A DNA stretch of 64,000 nt from Phoronis australis (GCA_002633005.1 NMRA01000116.1:438035-502034), one strand, 5' to 3'; numbered from the stretch's first letter, positions 1-15,000 are shown. Numbers and translations are program-made. The notes: generated by a model not told the origin, from the sequence alone.

Positions 1-3000
1 CAGTACAACAGCTTTTCAACAATGGCGAGAATGTTCGGATCGTCGAGCAAACTGACTTCAGCCTTCATGTTGCTTCTACAGTATTTTGACTGGAAAATAA
101 TTGGCAAGATTATTTTTATTTAATTCATTTAAAGGGTAACGCGTCATAATAAATACAACACCAAAACAATAATTAACGCGAGTAAAAAGACTACTGGCTA
201 TTTCTAATGAGTGAAACTTTAGATCTTATTTTACTGAGAGACCATTGTCCTCATTCTAGACACAGTTCTTAAAACCGTAAAGTCATATTCAGCGCCTTCT
301 TTAAAAACCTGAAGTTGTCTGACAACCCGTAGAAAATTTTGTAGTACGGGTCTGAATGTTGCTACACTCTGTAGCAAGTTAGGTTCCCTGTACGTTTCTA
401 ACTGTCAAGTTTTGTATTTATTTAAGTTTGTAGACGCAATACAAAACACGTTCACAAGCTACTTTAGAACCATTAGGCACCTAATGTTAACGACCAATGT
501 GGTCCACTGGTCTTCAGTTGGTGATAGCCGTGAGTTTGTTCCCCGTGCTTGCAAGAGAGAGGCGCCGAGTGAAGCCATAGGCTATGAAGCGTGCTTTTTA
601 CCATGAAACATAGTAGCACTCGCAGTAGTACTTAAATAGACCAGAGAGATTATACTAATCTATTGTTTATTGACTACTTGTTATTGTGGCAACAGGTATT
701 ATCATGAAGCAGAACGATCCGTGCCAAGCTGTCGTGAACGCCATCTTACGAGAGAATGGCACTGTTACAGTCGGTAGAGTAGAGAGGTATAACGACTTTT
801 CGCCGCACGTAACGCACATGCTGACAAACATTCAGGATCACTCAAGAGGTAGGGGTTTTTATAGTCAGATACTTTTTTGTGGAAAATGTGCCAAGCTAGA
901 TTTCTCTGAGGCATGTCATTTATTTTTTCAAAATCTTGCGTCTTTGCTGTCTTGTATTTTTACAATGTTGTATTTCTATGATAACGTCACATTGAAATTG
1001 GCCAATATCGCAAGTGACCGTATTTTCAACGAGTAGAAAGTTACTTTCTCAAAAAGGACGAATTTACTTGATACCATTAGGAGTATATCATCAACATGTT
1101 ACATGATCACTGTCTGGCCGGGATTTTGCGAGATTATCATGTTATAATTTTCGTACTTTTCAATACGTGATTACCCTAATTATACATGACGTAACTGAGG
1201 ATGTGTTCACGTTTTACCCTGTAGTTGTGTTTCTGTGCATGCCAAAGGAAGATGTGCGCACGCTTCTTTTGGAAGCCAAGGTTCAAGACATGACGTCAGA
1301 GGAATACATGTATATCGCTTACGAAATGCCACTGACAAACCCAACTGACGGGTTAGTTGAATCTTCGGAGGACGTCGAGTCAACTTTACCTAATTTATTG
1401 ACCATTGGAGAGATGAGTGACGTCAGCAATGGAGTGAAGGTTGAGTTTGAACGCAGAGTCAAAGATCAAGTAAAGAGAAACCCATTTAATACAAGGTTAA
1501 CGCCCGAAGACAAGGTAATAAACGTGAACCATTTACACATTCACATACAGATGACAAGCTTCACAGTATAAGTAAAACAGTAAAAGATAGTGATATTTCT
1601 TCACACTAACTGTCGGACTAGATCTATTTTATTTACAAAAGTGAATGTGCATTTTTGCGACAAGCAATATATATAAATTAAATTATACTCGACCATGTAT
1701 TTCTTAGTCATTAAACTTTGTTTTTCTTTATACAGGAAACTTGCCGATCCCGCTTTTCAAATTACAGAACTTTGCGTCTGTATCACGGTATTTGTGTAGA
1801 AAGTTTTAATTATTCTTTCACACATTTTTATTTCAGTCATTTGTACTGTTTCTAGGTGGATGAATATGCCCATTACTTGTATAACGCCGTGCTTCTTTAC
1901 GGATACGCCGCAAACAATTCCGTGGCACAAGGAAACCTGTCGTCCAAACTCACTTTGACTTCATTCAAAAGTATGTGGTAACTAAGTTATCATTAATATT
2001 TGATATATTAGATTAACTACTATTAATATTTAACATATTAGATTAATTAGCTATTTTATCTTATTAAGATAAAATAGCTAATTAAATATATCATGCATTA
2101 CCTTGCATGGATCTTGGATAAAAATGCTTTGCAGATCTGTGTTAGGGATTGTCAAAGAAATTTTCGAAATTGAATGTCTCGTGAAAAAGATCAACGCTAC
2201 GTAACAAGATAATGTATAGACTATTATTACGACTTTGCTTGACTTTTTAGCTTTGGTTGGCACGTCCATTCGCATCGACGAGAAAGGAGACCGCATTCCC
2301 AAATATGCCATAAAACATTTTCAAAAGGGCGCTTGGCAGACTGTGGCTACCATTACTGACAATGTGTTCGTTAATAAACGCGACATCCTTTGGCCAGGAG
2401 GACAAGAAAGTGCACCTAAAGATATCCCTCCATGTGGTTTTAAAGGCGACAGGTGTCCTGGTATGTTTATAAGAATAAATTGATCTGTGCGTTCCAAGAC
2501 CGACCTACCGATTTCACCTCAAATACTGAGCAACGGCTTGACTGACAGCAGACGTTTTTTTATTGTACCAAGTCGCACAGACTTGTACAAACGGCACTTA
2601 GTAGGCGTGACACACCAACCTCTACAAAGTTCTATTAGAAGGCGTGTCCCAAGAATTGTGGAGGATAGGGTTGGGCACCGGCTTCCGGGGCCGGTACTTT
2701 GCCCAAAAACGAACGAAAAATACCGCTACCGAAACGAAAAGTACTCGGTGCAAAAATCGATACCTTGAAAAATGAAAGAGTGGCGGATTTAGAGGGGGTC
2801 CAAGGGGGCCATGGCCCCTCTAAAATTTTCCCAGATTCCATTTGGCATTTCGGCATGTTCGAATGTCTGTCCGGCAAAATCCTGGGTAATACCCTGACCT
2901 GCCCCCCCCCCTCCAACTCAAAATCCTGGACCCACCCCTGGAAAGTGTGGCTGATTTATTTCCATGTTTTATTTTCCAATGCAGTCAACTATAACGTGAA

Positions 3001-6000
3001 ACAAACCCAGTGTGGAGAAAAACTCAAGTCAGTAAACAAACCCTGAATCTCTTGCCGACTACGTTCCTCAATCACATAGTTATTTGGCGATGAGACAGTC
3101 AAAAACCATAGCTCCAGCCCAGTAAGTATCAAAAGTTGTACCCGACATCATTCTCAATCCTCAGTCTGAAATTTGAGGCTATGACAAAAATATCCGAGGT
3201 CTTGAGACTGAGATAGGTCGTGACGGAGGCTGGATTGTCTTTATAAACAGTACTATACTAAAGTGTTAAGCATGGTAATGACAAACAGTGTCTTTTCATA
3301 ATAGTTGGAAAATGTGGTTGGCCGGCACCGACAAGATATGGGTGGCGTTATGTGGCGATCTATGAAACAATAATAGCCGTGGAAAAGAAAAACGTGTCAG
3401 TCACAAGTCAGGAACACTAATTAATGTAACAACGAGTTAGATTCTGAAGCCTTCCTCATGATGTTCACGTGGTCATATTTCGTTCCAGGAGCGATTATTG
3501 CCATTGTACTGTCTTCAATAATAACCGTGATCCTGCTGGCTATTGGTTTGGTTATATGCAGGTATGAAACTGTGTTGTACTTCGCCCTCTCTAGTTCTCT
3601 CTCGACGTATTTCGAGCTCTTAATGAAGATACCAAACCGGCAGCTGATCACGTACTCACAAAAATGATCATTGTTGTTTCACGAGACTGACTTATTTTTT
3701 AATGGAAGTCTGCCGTGCGCCATTTTCGAATTTCTGGGTTGGCAAACCGCAAAATACTGTCGACTTTCCGACCCATTTCTTGACCTGTTGAGGGTTTGTA
3801 TGTTCTTCTTAGTAAAAATGTCCTATCATGGCAAGGAAAATTTGGAAACCGACTTTATAAGAGTAAAAGGCCAAATGCGATTTTCGTTTTTAGCTATATG
3901 AGCTAATCAGGGCGAAATACAGCTTTAATATTTCACAACTAAACTATTACGCAATAGCACGATTTGGATGAAAATTAAACGACATCTAGACAACGAAATT
4001 GTATTTATTGTATCTCTAAATATGTAAATATGTACATTTGTGATATTTTGACGCCCAGATATTATGCTTTCTGGGCTCAATTCTTATTATTGTACATTAT
4101 ATTCTTTGTAATAATCATTATGTAAAAAACATGTTAGATGTGTATCAATATAAAAACAGTCTCAGTATTTGCCTTATATCGCTCGATGAATATCTTCGAC
4201 ATGATGCATTCTACCTGAACGTATCACCACTCATTGACGGTAGATCCCAATGCTTGAATGAATAAATATTTAGGCGTATGTTTATCACCTTAGACGAAAG
4301 CAGCAAAAAAGAAGTGCCAAAAAGAATGCCTGGCTCGTAGACTATAGTGAGATTAGATTTCGTAAGCAGCGTGTGACTAGTTCTGCTGATCGGCCCATCA
4401 CTCCTGGATCCGCCACCGGGCCTCACCCAAGAAAGAAATTAGTGAGAACTGTAAGTATCCCTCACGGTTATCTACTTTGACATTATACCCACCTATGTTA
4501 AGTTGCCATTTAGTTACTATGTATCGTTTCATCTAGATAGGTGCGTGCCGGCATTGCCGAATCTGTAATCTGGAATCTTGTAATTTTACACGTATGTTTT
4601 ACCGTTTTCCCTAAACGCACAATGTTAAACTGTAATAGGATATGAGAAATACAACAATTTTCAAATGTATGAAAACTGTTTTTCTCTTGGAATATACTGC
4701 AGAACGCTTTTACTGTCGCATGCAATTTTTTTGTAAAAATACGTCACGGTAGTTATTACACCATAAAGAATGACGTAACAAATACTCATTCGTAAATTAT
4801 TATACACGTGATTATTCATGACAGAACAAGATTGCTATTTTGGTTAGTGGAGGTGTAGGGCCTCACACAAATAGTTGGGATGATTACAAACAAAAAAGAT
4901 ATCCTGAAGAGGACGAATGAGAGACTCAAACTGTACATAGCCCAGGAGCGAGCGAAAAACAGAATTGAAGAATTACGAGAGGCACTTAGAGACGTCATTC
5001 CGGATGAGAATGAGTATGAATCGGCAGACGACCGTTACCAGATGGTATCCGCAAGAGACGAATTAACTCCGTCTGCATATTCTGAGGATGCCGAAAAACG
5101 GTCACAACAAAACAAAAATTCAAGTAACAACAATGCACATTTGAGTGCCAGTCGAGAGCCACAAAGAGACATCATCCTGCACGAGGATGAGACGCATAAC
5201 AGCAATACAAATTGTTCGAGTGGTCGTCAAGAGTCACAAAGTAATACCAACCCGGACGACATAAAGTTGGGAGGGGATTTTGACGGGGTGGAGACTAAAA
5301 GTAACGCCTCACCTCCTCCTGGTTGCTTTGGTGACGCCGAAAAAGGGATATTATGTAAGAGGGCAACATGTAAGAATAACAACCAGGAACCACATAGAGA
5401 CATCCTGTTGAGAGGCAACAGTCACGAGGTCAAGAGTAACGAGTCACCTCTACCTGGATGTTCTGTTGTTGGCAAAAAACGAACAAAACAAAAGCGACCT
5501 TTCCGTAACAACCGTGTCCATTGTTTGAACGTTAGTCAAGAGCCACATAGAATCACCACACCGCGAAACTTCGATAGTTTGGAATGTCACGAATACGAGG
5601 GCTTAGCTGAGGATGGCGAGTTATCACCGCCTGCATCCTCTGGACATTCCAATGGATGTGAAGATAATAGCAATCTGAACTCCGCGATGAGCCTGAGATC
5701 GCTTACAGACGGTACTCTACATATGTTCCCGGAAGAAGTTACAGAAACTCGATTCTTGCCAGTACCTGGTATGAGCGAGGACGCAGATGGCTTAGACCGA
5801 CAAGGCGATATCCAAAAGTTATCAGTTTTTCAAAGAGCATTTCGTAAAGTGAAATCAGTATTTACTATGAAAAAACGTAGCAGAAACAACATAAATTGGT
5901 ATGGATATGAACCTGATTTTTCCTTTCCAACTTTCAAAACGTCACCGCTACACAATCTGTCAGACTTTCCTATTAACGTTGGTGAGACTGTTGTTCACGA

Positions 6001-9000
6001 CCCCATGAGTTACAATTACGTTTATCGTGACGGAAAGCCCGTCCTCATTGATCGAGGGAATTATGGCTGTATGTTTCTAGTTGAGCGACAGAAGATGTTT
6101 TACGCCCTAAAAGTATTTTGTAAAGAATCGTCATCTTTTTATGAGGTCAGGAGAGAGGTTGAAATGTTCCAATTTGTCAATGAGAAAGGAATCGGGCCTC
6201 AACTTCGAGGGGTTTTCCCGTTAGAGGAAAACGCGATTCACTATTCGTGGGGAATTTTATTTGACATAGCAGGAAACAATAGCTGCAGAGGGAAAACACT
6301 TCGTGAACTTCTTAGCGAATACAAGAAGGAAAAGCCTGGATTTACTCGGCTGAGGGATCAAGACTGGCTTGACATCTTGATCACAATATGTGAACAAATT
6401 AATGCTCTAAACAGAGCAGGCGTTGTGCTGAGAGCCATGAATCCGGACAGCATTGTAGTTATCAAAGTTAATGGTGTGTACAAGGCGCAGTTTTTGGACG
6501 TTCGAGACGCAACGCTGTTGAAGGAAAATCCTTGTACAACTCACTACGGCGACTTTATTAAGGTGTGCGAGCTCATGGGTCTTATCAACTGGGAGACCCA
6601 ATCTAACAAGAGATTCCACGATGCGTCCCAACTGATATCTCAGGGATCAGAGAAAGCTCATTGGGAACATGTCATCGAGGCCCTGAGGACGGAAAGGAGC
6701 GCCACCTGTTCTCTCTTTAAAAAGTGGTTTCTTTGTCGGAAACAGTAGTAACTCTCCCCTACAATGCAAGTTTGGCATGAATGTGTCGAAGCCTAGTCTT
6801 GGCATTATGTCTACCGCAAAACATCGGATCCGCGCACACCGGACTTTTCGAAGCGCCTGATCGACCACAGCAACGGACGATAAACCTGAATTTCGAACGC
6901 ACCGTAGTTTAGACATTTATGTGGCCAACTTGTAAAGTTGCTGATGTGGTGCCGATGGCATACATATGACTGTCTTCTGACTGGGCTGGAGTATTTACAG
7001 CCATTACCACAAATTTGATCTAATATTGATAAGACTTTCTTTGACTTGCTTTAATTTTTCGATATTAATAAAAGTCGGCCAATGGTACTTATCCAGTTGT
7101 AATTATTTATTTATGAAGTATTTATTCCTCTTTTAGCCCCTATACGGAAAGCAGTATTTTTGAAAAGAGAGTGTATTACAACGGTAATGGCAGTGCCATC
7201 AGTCGCCTCTTCATGGATTTTTCTCTTAATAAGTTTTACGGGGTTTAAACTCCGCAATATGTTTTCTAAAGAATTGAATTTGAGGTAACGACTCCCTGGG
7301 TTCAACTTAATTATTATGTTGTAATAAACACCAAAAACTGTTGCATAACATTTTGTATAGTTCTCTATTCTTCAGCAAAACTGGTCCTCTTCCTAGCTCA
7401 TGAAGTAGACACTTAGGAAGGTGTTTTCACTCATAGGGATACATTTTCAGCTTATAATTCAGAGAAGTCACCCCCAAGTTAATAAGTCCATGCGATATGG
7501 CTGTGAAAAACACACATTTGAAGTGTAGGTCCCTTGCGTGCCTCTTAAATGAGTATCCACTTGTCGCCAGCAAAAATTTAGAAAATTCACTCCGCCACGC
7601 AGCGTACACGTACATGCCATAACGCGCATTGGAATACAACTGGTTCAATCAGGTTGCGTTGCGATAGCACTCCAAAGCATTTAGGGCGATCGCATCAACG
7701 GTGATTTTCCGGGTTAAAGAACGTCAGTAAAACTGCCTGCCTCTGTGTTCAAACCGTATTTAAGATTTTTTTTGTTTGAGAAAACCTGCAAAAGGGGTGT
7801 AATGATATAAAATATGCATAGTTTCGACTCGCGTAGTTGAGAAGCACGCATAACAGTCAAAATTTATGTACATATTTTTTTTGTAATAAGAATAATCATC
7901 AGTGTGGCTTTGCGAGAAGGGTAATTAGTAGTGCTGTCTGCTTTTTATCTAAAATAAAAGCTTTTTACGTCGTTTTTGCAAGACAGTTACACGTTTTAAG
8001 AGGCCTCCTATTGGTGGTTGAGGCAACCGAGAACAGGCAAATAGGACGAAGTGCAGTTCGTATAATGCTTCGTAAGTTACCTAAAACTACTGGGAGGTAA
8101 GATTTTTTACTTTGGATTATGAAGTGGTTATGAATGACTAAACAAACTGTTACAAGGTCAGTTTTTGAAAAGGTGCAATATGGCTGCTAAAAAGTGCCAA
8201 AGTTGGCCGAAAATAGCTGCAGTGAAAACCTGCAAAATAGCCGTTTTTGCCACACAAAATCAAAACATACAAATTTTTAAAACAAATTTTGAAAGATATG
8301 ACATTAAATTATTCAATCACAGTCCTTTAATACCGTATCACTCATTTGTTATCAGCTTACTATACATGCTAGTAAAACGCATTAAAACATGTCTACTTCG
8401 GCGCCCAATTTCGTAGGTGCATGTCACAAAAAGAGAAATACTGGATGAAAATTCTTAAAAAGCAATTTTTTTTTACATCTCACCAAATCAAACTCATGTG
8501 CTAAGTCTTAAAAAAAATCTGCGATTTTGGGTATAGGTTCTACCTGTTGGTTTTTACATGGAGTCGCTCTTATCTTTTGATTTAGGCCACTTATAGTTAC
8601 ATCCCGACCCAAATTGAAGTGATTTCTGGACTTGGAAAAGACCTACAGTTCGTTTAGTGCTTGAGATTAGGCTCGAAATGTCGACGTGCCACGGGAATCA
8701 TTTTAATAGCTAAGTAAAGTCTCAGGGAAAAACAAACTGCCAGCTCCTTCCAAGCCCAGTAGTCTACGTCCCATCTGAATAAGCCCAATGCTGAGACCAA
8801 TGTTACATAGCAATAATATTGACTTGAATAAAATGTCCGTTTGTTGTCGGAACACGCGCTTAGGACATTTTTAATATCAATTTTTTTTTCTTCCAGTCAA
8901 CTCGTGCAACGTTAGGCTTAGGTTCTTTGTGTAGTTTAGACAAGACACAGCAAATTTTTGCCTCGATTGCGCATTATAGGGTAAGTACAGTTCTAAATCA

Positions 9001-12000
9001 AACAATTTCGTGAAGTAATTTGACCAGTGACAATTCCGCTAATCTATGTCGTTTTAACTGTTTGTGAAACTAAGAAAGTTAAGCACTAAACATTTGACCT
9101 AAGTTTGTTTTTATCAAAGTTACGAGATACGAAGGGTTGACATATTTCATCATTATCGCCATGTTGCCATTCCCGCTTCCCCGATTTTTTGGCCGTTACC
9201 CGATTCCTGGCGTCAAATTCGTTTCGATCTCAGTACCAATAAATCTCCATTCCCTAAATACGGCATTTTTGTCTATATTTCCGTTATCACGGCCACACAA
9301 AGGGCCCGACCACGATTCCCGAAAAAAGTGTTTTCCCTCTTAGACTATTGGTTTCTATAAGCCAACGCTCGCTGTACGTGTTTATTCTCCCTGGATCGTT
9401 TTCTAGGGAAATGTTCATTTTTCTATCTATGTTGTGTCATTTTCTTCTTCGTTACTGTAGGCTAAAATTGTAGCGGTGAAGAAACTTAAACGGGGGTCAT
9501 TAAAAATGACCCGACAAGCTGACAAGGACTTCCGTTGCTTACGAGAATTGCACCACGAGAACTTGAACCCATTCATAGGGGTCGCTGTCAACGAGAACAA
9601 TCCATGTGTTCTCCTACTGTATTGCTCTAAAGGCAGCCTTCAGGACGTATTGGAGAATGATGATATTAACCTGGACTGGATGTTCAAGATGTCTTTTACA
9701 ACAGACTTAGCAAAAGTAAGTCAAAGTACCCCCAAAATACATGTAAAATGAGTGAAACGTACAAATAAAACAGTTCGTGGTTCACGGGTTGGACAGAATG
9801 TCACTGCAATTTTTATGATAATTCTATTTTATTAGCTGCGAATCGAAAGTAAATCGCTTATCCCATAAACGCTACAACAAAAACAATGCAGATCCCCCTT
9901 AATAACAGTGTTACACGAATGCTGCATATCTTTCAGGGAATGGAGTATTTACATAAAAGCGCAATTCGTTCTCATGGCAATTTGAAGTCGACAAATTGCG
10001 TTATAGACAATAGATGGGTGCTTAAAGTTACTGACTACGGGTTATTAACGGAGTACATTGACAAGCGAGAAGATGAGATGGGCGACCACGCATATTATAC
10101 CAGTGAGTTACTTTGAGTAAATTAATGGCTGACTCCAGACCGATGAGAAAACATTTGGAAATTAAATGCCACATAGTGTGCAGAAGTAATAAAATTCTTT
10201 TCAAAATGTTGACAGCATGTCTTCTCAAAATTATGTTGACACTCACAAACTTCCTTATTCCACAAAATAAATATCCTGTTGATCTTCTAGCAACTGAGTC
10301 ACTTCTTGTTCGAACTTACAAAAAAATGTCGGAAGACCAGAAAGTTTACCGTATTAAACGCATATCGTAGAAATCGCAGCAGAGGTCCACTGTCTAACAA
10401 ATGTCTGCAAAAAGTGAATGTTCTTATCACAGGCTTACTATGGACAGCCCCTGAACTTTTGAGAGAGAAAAAGCCAGTCGAGCGTGGGACTCAAAAGGGT
10501 GATGTTTACAGTTTCGCTATCGTCTTTTATGAAATCATGCAACGTGCCAGTCCCTATCAGTATAACGACCGATCTCCAGACGGTAGGTTTCAACCCGCTG
10601 ATAACAGAAAAAGACTAGAATGCTACAAATGGGAATTTTTATTTAACGTACTTCTTTGAAGAAAATTTTTTCTTAGATTAACTGTAATTCATTCTGATGC
10701 ACTACCTTATGACAACACTTTTAAATATTTAAACTGCATCGCAATAAGTACGATTCTAAAGTAATTTAGTTAAATTTTAGATAAATCAGTGCGTCAAGAT
10801 TTATATAACGCTCAGAAATGTTCTACTGTGATCTCTAATGAAATTATAGAATACATTAAACATTGACATTACGGAAAATTCGATATAGTAAATATATAAA
10901 CGCTGATGTTGGTCAATGGTGAAATATATCAAATAAACACAGAAAAATCAGGAACTACAGCCGGGGGTTCTTGGTTTTTCCGTAAAAATTATTTAAGTAT
11001 TAAATTATTTTATGTAAGCTATACTGCCTCCTCCTCATTATCATATTGTTTGGATTCTCTGGTCAGTGACCCTCTTTGTTTTACGATTATTGGTTTAATT
11101 GTACCACGTGATCTCTTTGTCTTGTTGCAACACTGGGCCATCGTCCACAATTCTCTCCAACTTTCATTTTTCACTCAATTTCTCTTCAATTTCCCACCTT
11201 TACAGTGCAATATGTTATATAACTTTTGTAATTACTGATATCTGTAGTAGTTTAGTTTGTCATAATATATATGACCTTTTATCTCAACTACATGTGTTGT
11301 TTCACTGTAAACTAGCTTCGGTATCGCTTCGCAGTTAGCGCATATAAAATTCGATGACTAATAACCGGTATAGCATATTTGTGCGAAAATGCCCGAGTGC
11401 ACACTGGTTTTGAATTTTCTCAGACGTCGTGGCGGAACTATTAGACGGATGCCTACCCCACTGCCGTCCCGTCATCTTGCCAGACGCCGACACTACGCGC
11501 GATGACGTCAGACACTTGATGAGAATCTGCTGGGAAGAAGAACCTGAGGATAGGCCAGATTTCTCAGAAATCAGACGAAAACTGCGGTTTATTAACGGCG
11601 GAAAGTAAGCAATGTTTTTGATTACAGTCCATTTATCTTTATGTACTATTTTTAGGCAGAGACACACTGCCATACTGCGTTACCACCAATGATTGATAAA
11701 GCCATTTCGTATGATGTGAGACAAGATAGATAGTTTTTGAATTTTTGGAAAATAAATATTAAGGATGTCTAAAGTCTTATCATTTCGAAATCAAATCTGC
11801 GTACTATGCTCAAACTGTTTCTGATTTTGTGTAGTTCTGAATTTTATTTGTTTTTAAAAACACGTAGCAACACAATTTTAACCGTCATAGAATTTGATGA
11901 TTTTTAGCATGTTAAAATATTTGCTCAAATTATCATCATCATCATCATCTTCATCGTTATTATTAGTACCTTTATTTTTAATTTATTTTATTTTTAATTT

Positions 12001-15000
12001 ATTTAATATCAGTGGCGTCTTTGGGGGGGGGGCAAGGGGGCCATGGCCCCCCTAAAATTCTCCCAGATGCCATTTGGCAGTTCCTGTGCCCTGCCCCCAA
12101 CTCAAAATCCTGGATCCGCCCTTAAATATCATATAATTATTGACTGAGGTCATTATCACATTTTTGGGGTCCGAAAATCAAAATATTAACGAGTGTGAAA
12201 GTGAATACAGGTTTTATTATATGATTACATCCGCTAGGTAATTCGTGGAAGGTGACTATGGTCGTATCTAGAGCACTTGGTCGGCCAATTAGCTTAGCCT
12301 ACCCGTTTTCTATCCAAAACGTTGTGGAGAGGTTTTGAAAAACTTCCAGATGTTTGGAATTTACAAAGGAGCAATCGATTATATTTTGGGAATTATATCA
12401 TGTTTTGGGGTCTTTCAAAGTTCGCTTTTAATGTAAAACAATCGACAAAAGCCATTTGGTTACGCTATGAGATCGCAAGGGGGCGTCAACACGCTCATAG
12501 TGCAAGCGCTGAAATTCCCACAAATGACGTGTATTGAAAGACAGTGAAAAAGTTTAACCTTTGAAAACACACCTTCTGTAAAATGGCAGAATGGTGAGGA
12601 CTGCGATGCCTTGATGCAGGTATGCATTCACCTGACGGTTAACATTTTACGGTAATTCAAAAACAAAAATAACCTCAGACTCCGAATAAAATAAAAAGGC
12701 TCAAAAGATTTTCGTGTTCGATGACGTTAGCTGGTGACAAAGTGGTTAGGTTGAGGTTTGAGAATTGAGAGGGACCGGGATCGAAAAAAGTCTTAAACAA
12801 AATGTGAAACGGTGTTACCATAGTAACGGTAAATATTACGATTTATTGACTCCGCAATACTGATTTGTAATTCCATAATCTGTCCAATGTAGCTGAGATG
12901 GATAGTGATTCTAATAAATCAGTCTTAGATGGCCAAACGCACGTTTAATATCCCTGTTGCAGAAAAATGTAGGACAATCAGTGTTTAGGTTTATCAGATT
13001 CTAATACGTTTCGTATTTCTGTAACAGAAAAATTAACATAGTTGACAACATGATCAAGATGATGGAGGCGTATACGGAGAACTTGGAGGAGCTGGTAGCA
13101 GAACGGACAGAAGAATTGGAGATGGAGAAGGAGAAGACGGACATGTTACTCTTCAGGTAAACAGTGGGCAAATAATGGCATTAGTTCGAGAAGAACGTCA
13201 TTTAGCATTCCTTGAACTGCTGAGGAATGTGACCACAGTTGAGTATGAGCGACATTGTTAGAAATGGTAATTCATGCACTGTGCACTAAGATCATACTTC
13301 GTTCAGTGTATGTTAATAAGTTTTAAAAAGCGTAATTTTTGCCTCTCGGTGAGCAAATATGACATCTTTAGAAAAAAGTACCACCTTAAGTTTGTTTTGT
13401 CACGGCGGGTTTGTTTCTGTCGCCAAAGCAATGTGGCCATGAAGAGAATCCCAGGCATTTTATTGCAATTGTTTTCAGTTCAAAGTAAGGATGATAACAA
13501 AACAGCATTGCTTTGGAAGCGCAAATACCCCTATGAAGAAAGATGTCACAAGAGCGTGGTTTAGTACACGCTTTAATGTAACAGTGTCAAATAGCAGATA
13601 AATTGACGTTGATGGTAACATGAAACAGTGAAAGCAAATTAACTGATGTTGACAGAAAACAATATACTTCCGTTTCTCACTAGTCAGTGGAGTGATTCAC
13701 AAAGCCCACCGAAACAAGTTTGCGATGGCATCACGGGTCAAGACTGGAACTGTATATCTAACCAGCTTTGTAAAAAAGATACGTGGCTTGCTGCAAATTA
13801 TTTCTCTAAATGAACGAATCCAAAACACGTATTGCTGCTTTTCAGAATGTTACCCCCTTGTGTTGCCGAGCAGTTGAAGAGAGGTGAGCCAGTGATACCG
13901 GAGACCTACGATGCCGTCTCGATATTCTTCTCCGATATTGTTGGCTTCACATCAATCTCCGCCAAAAGCTCTCCCTTGCAGGTAAGTTTCGAAAGTGAAC
14001 GAAGACAGGTAAAGAAAAGATAAAACCTGGGGAAACACCGATTCCTTTACAAATATCAGTTTGGATTCAGTCAGAACAGAAAGACCACAATATAGATTGT
14101 ACAGCTACGACGTAGGCAGAATTTTAGCCTATGAAATAAAAAGAAAGAACTCTACAAAACCACGTATCACACTAACTAGACAATAACATCTTTGATTTTC
14201 AGGTAGTCGACCTACTGAATGACCTATATACCTGCTTTGACGAAATAATAGCTCAACATGACGTTTATAAGGTAAGAAAATGTCCATAATGAAGAAGTGA
14301 GAAATGGTTTACCAGTCATTCAACTTCAAAATTGTTTCTGTAAAGAAAAAAATCCGATTTCTACAAATTAATGTACCCCTAATAATTCTCTTTAACTAGG
14401 TGGAAACAATTGGTGACGCGTACATGTGCGTGAGTGGTCTTCCTCAGCGAAACGGCGATCGCCATGCAGGTGAAATAGCCAACATGGCGTTGGATCTCCT
14501 CAGCGCTGTGACCAACTTCAAAATCAGACACATGTCAGATCAGCACTTGCAGCTTAGGGTTGGCCTGCATACGGGACCCTGTGTGGCGGGCGTCGTCGGG
14601 GTAACCATGCCGCGATATTGTCTGTTTGGCGACACAGTCAACATGGCATCCAGAATGGAATCAACCGGCCTCGGTATGAATTTTTCAAATAATATGACTT
14701 TCGAATTGTCCAGATTGAGTTATGTATGAAAAAATAGGTGAAATGTTGGCCTACAGAGCTAGCGCACGGATGACATGTAATAGCCTATGACGTCATATCG
14801 GTTGCAGTTCAATAGTAAAAACTTTAAACTAGAATTATCCACGCTTATCTAAAAATCAGTTATTGAAAGATAATAATATTACAATGGCTTCGTACTTTTA
14901 ATAAAAATTCGTTCGCAAAGGATTTATAAAAATTAAGTCAAAAAGATAGATTTCTGTAAGTTGAGACTTTGTTCATGTTTAAGTCCTCAGTAAAGCTAAC

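Noticed and set aside
2487-3046. Overlapping ORFs on both strands at 2.5-3.0 kb
   Set aside because: They cover a dispersed repeat in an intron of the cyclase, and the composition reflects its G and C runs.
4407-4425. Cyclase exon 4294-4450 contains tcctggatccgccac, like the 3' end of the dispersed repeats at 2780 and 12012
   Set aside because: Only about 15 bases match, and the exon's frame and position fit the receptor family. Exonisation of a repeat end cannot be shown from this.
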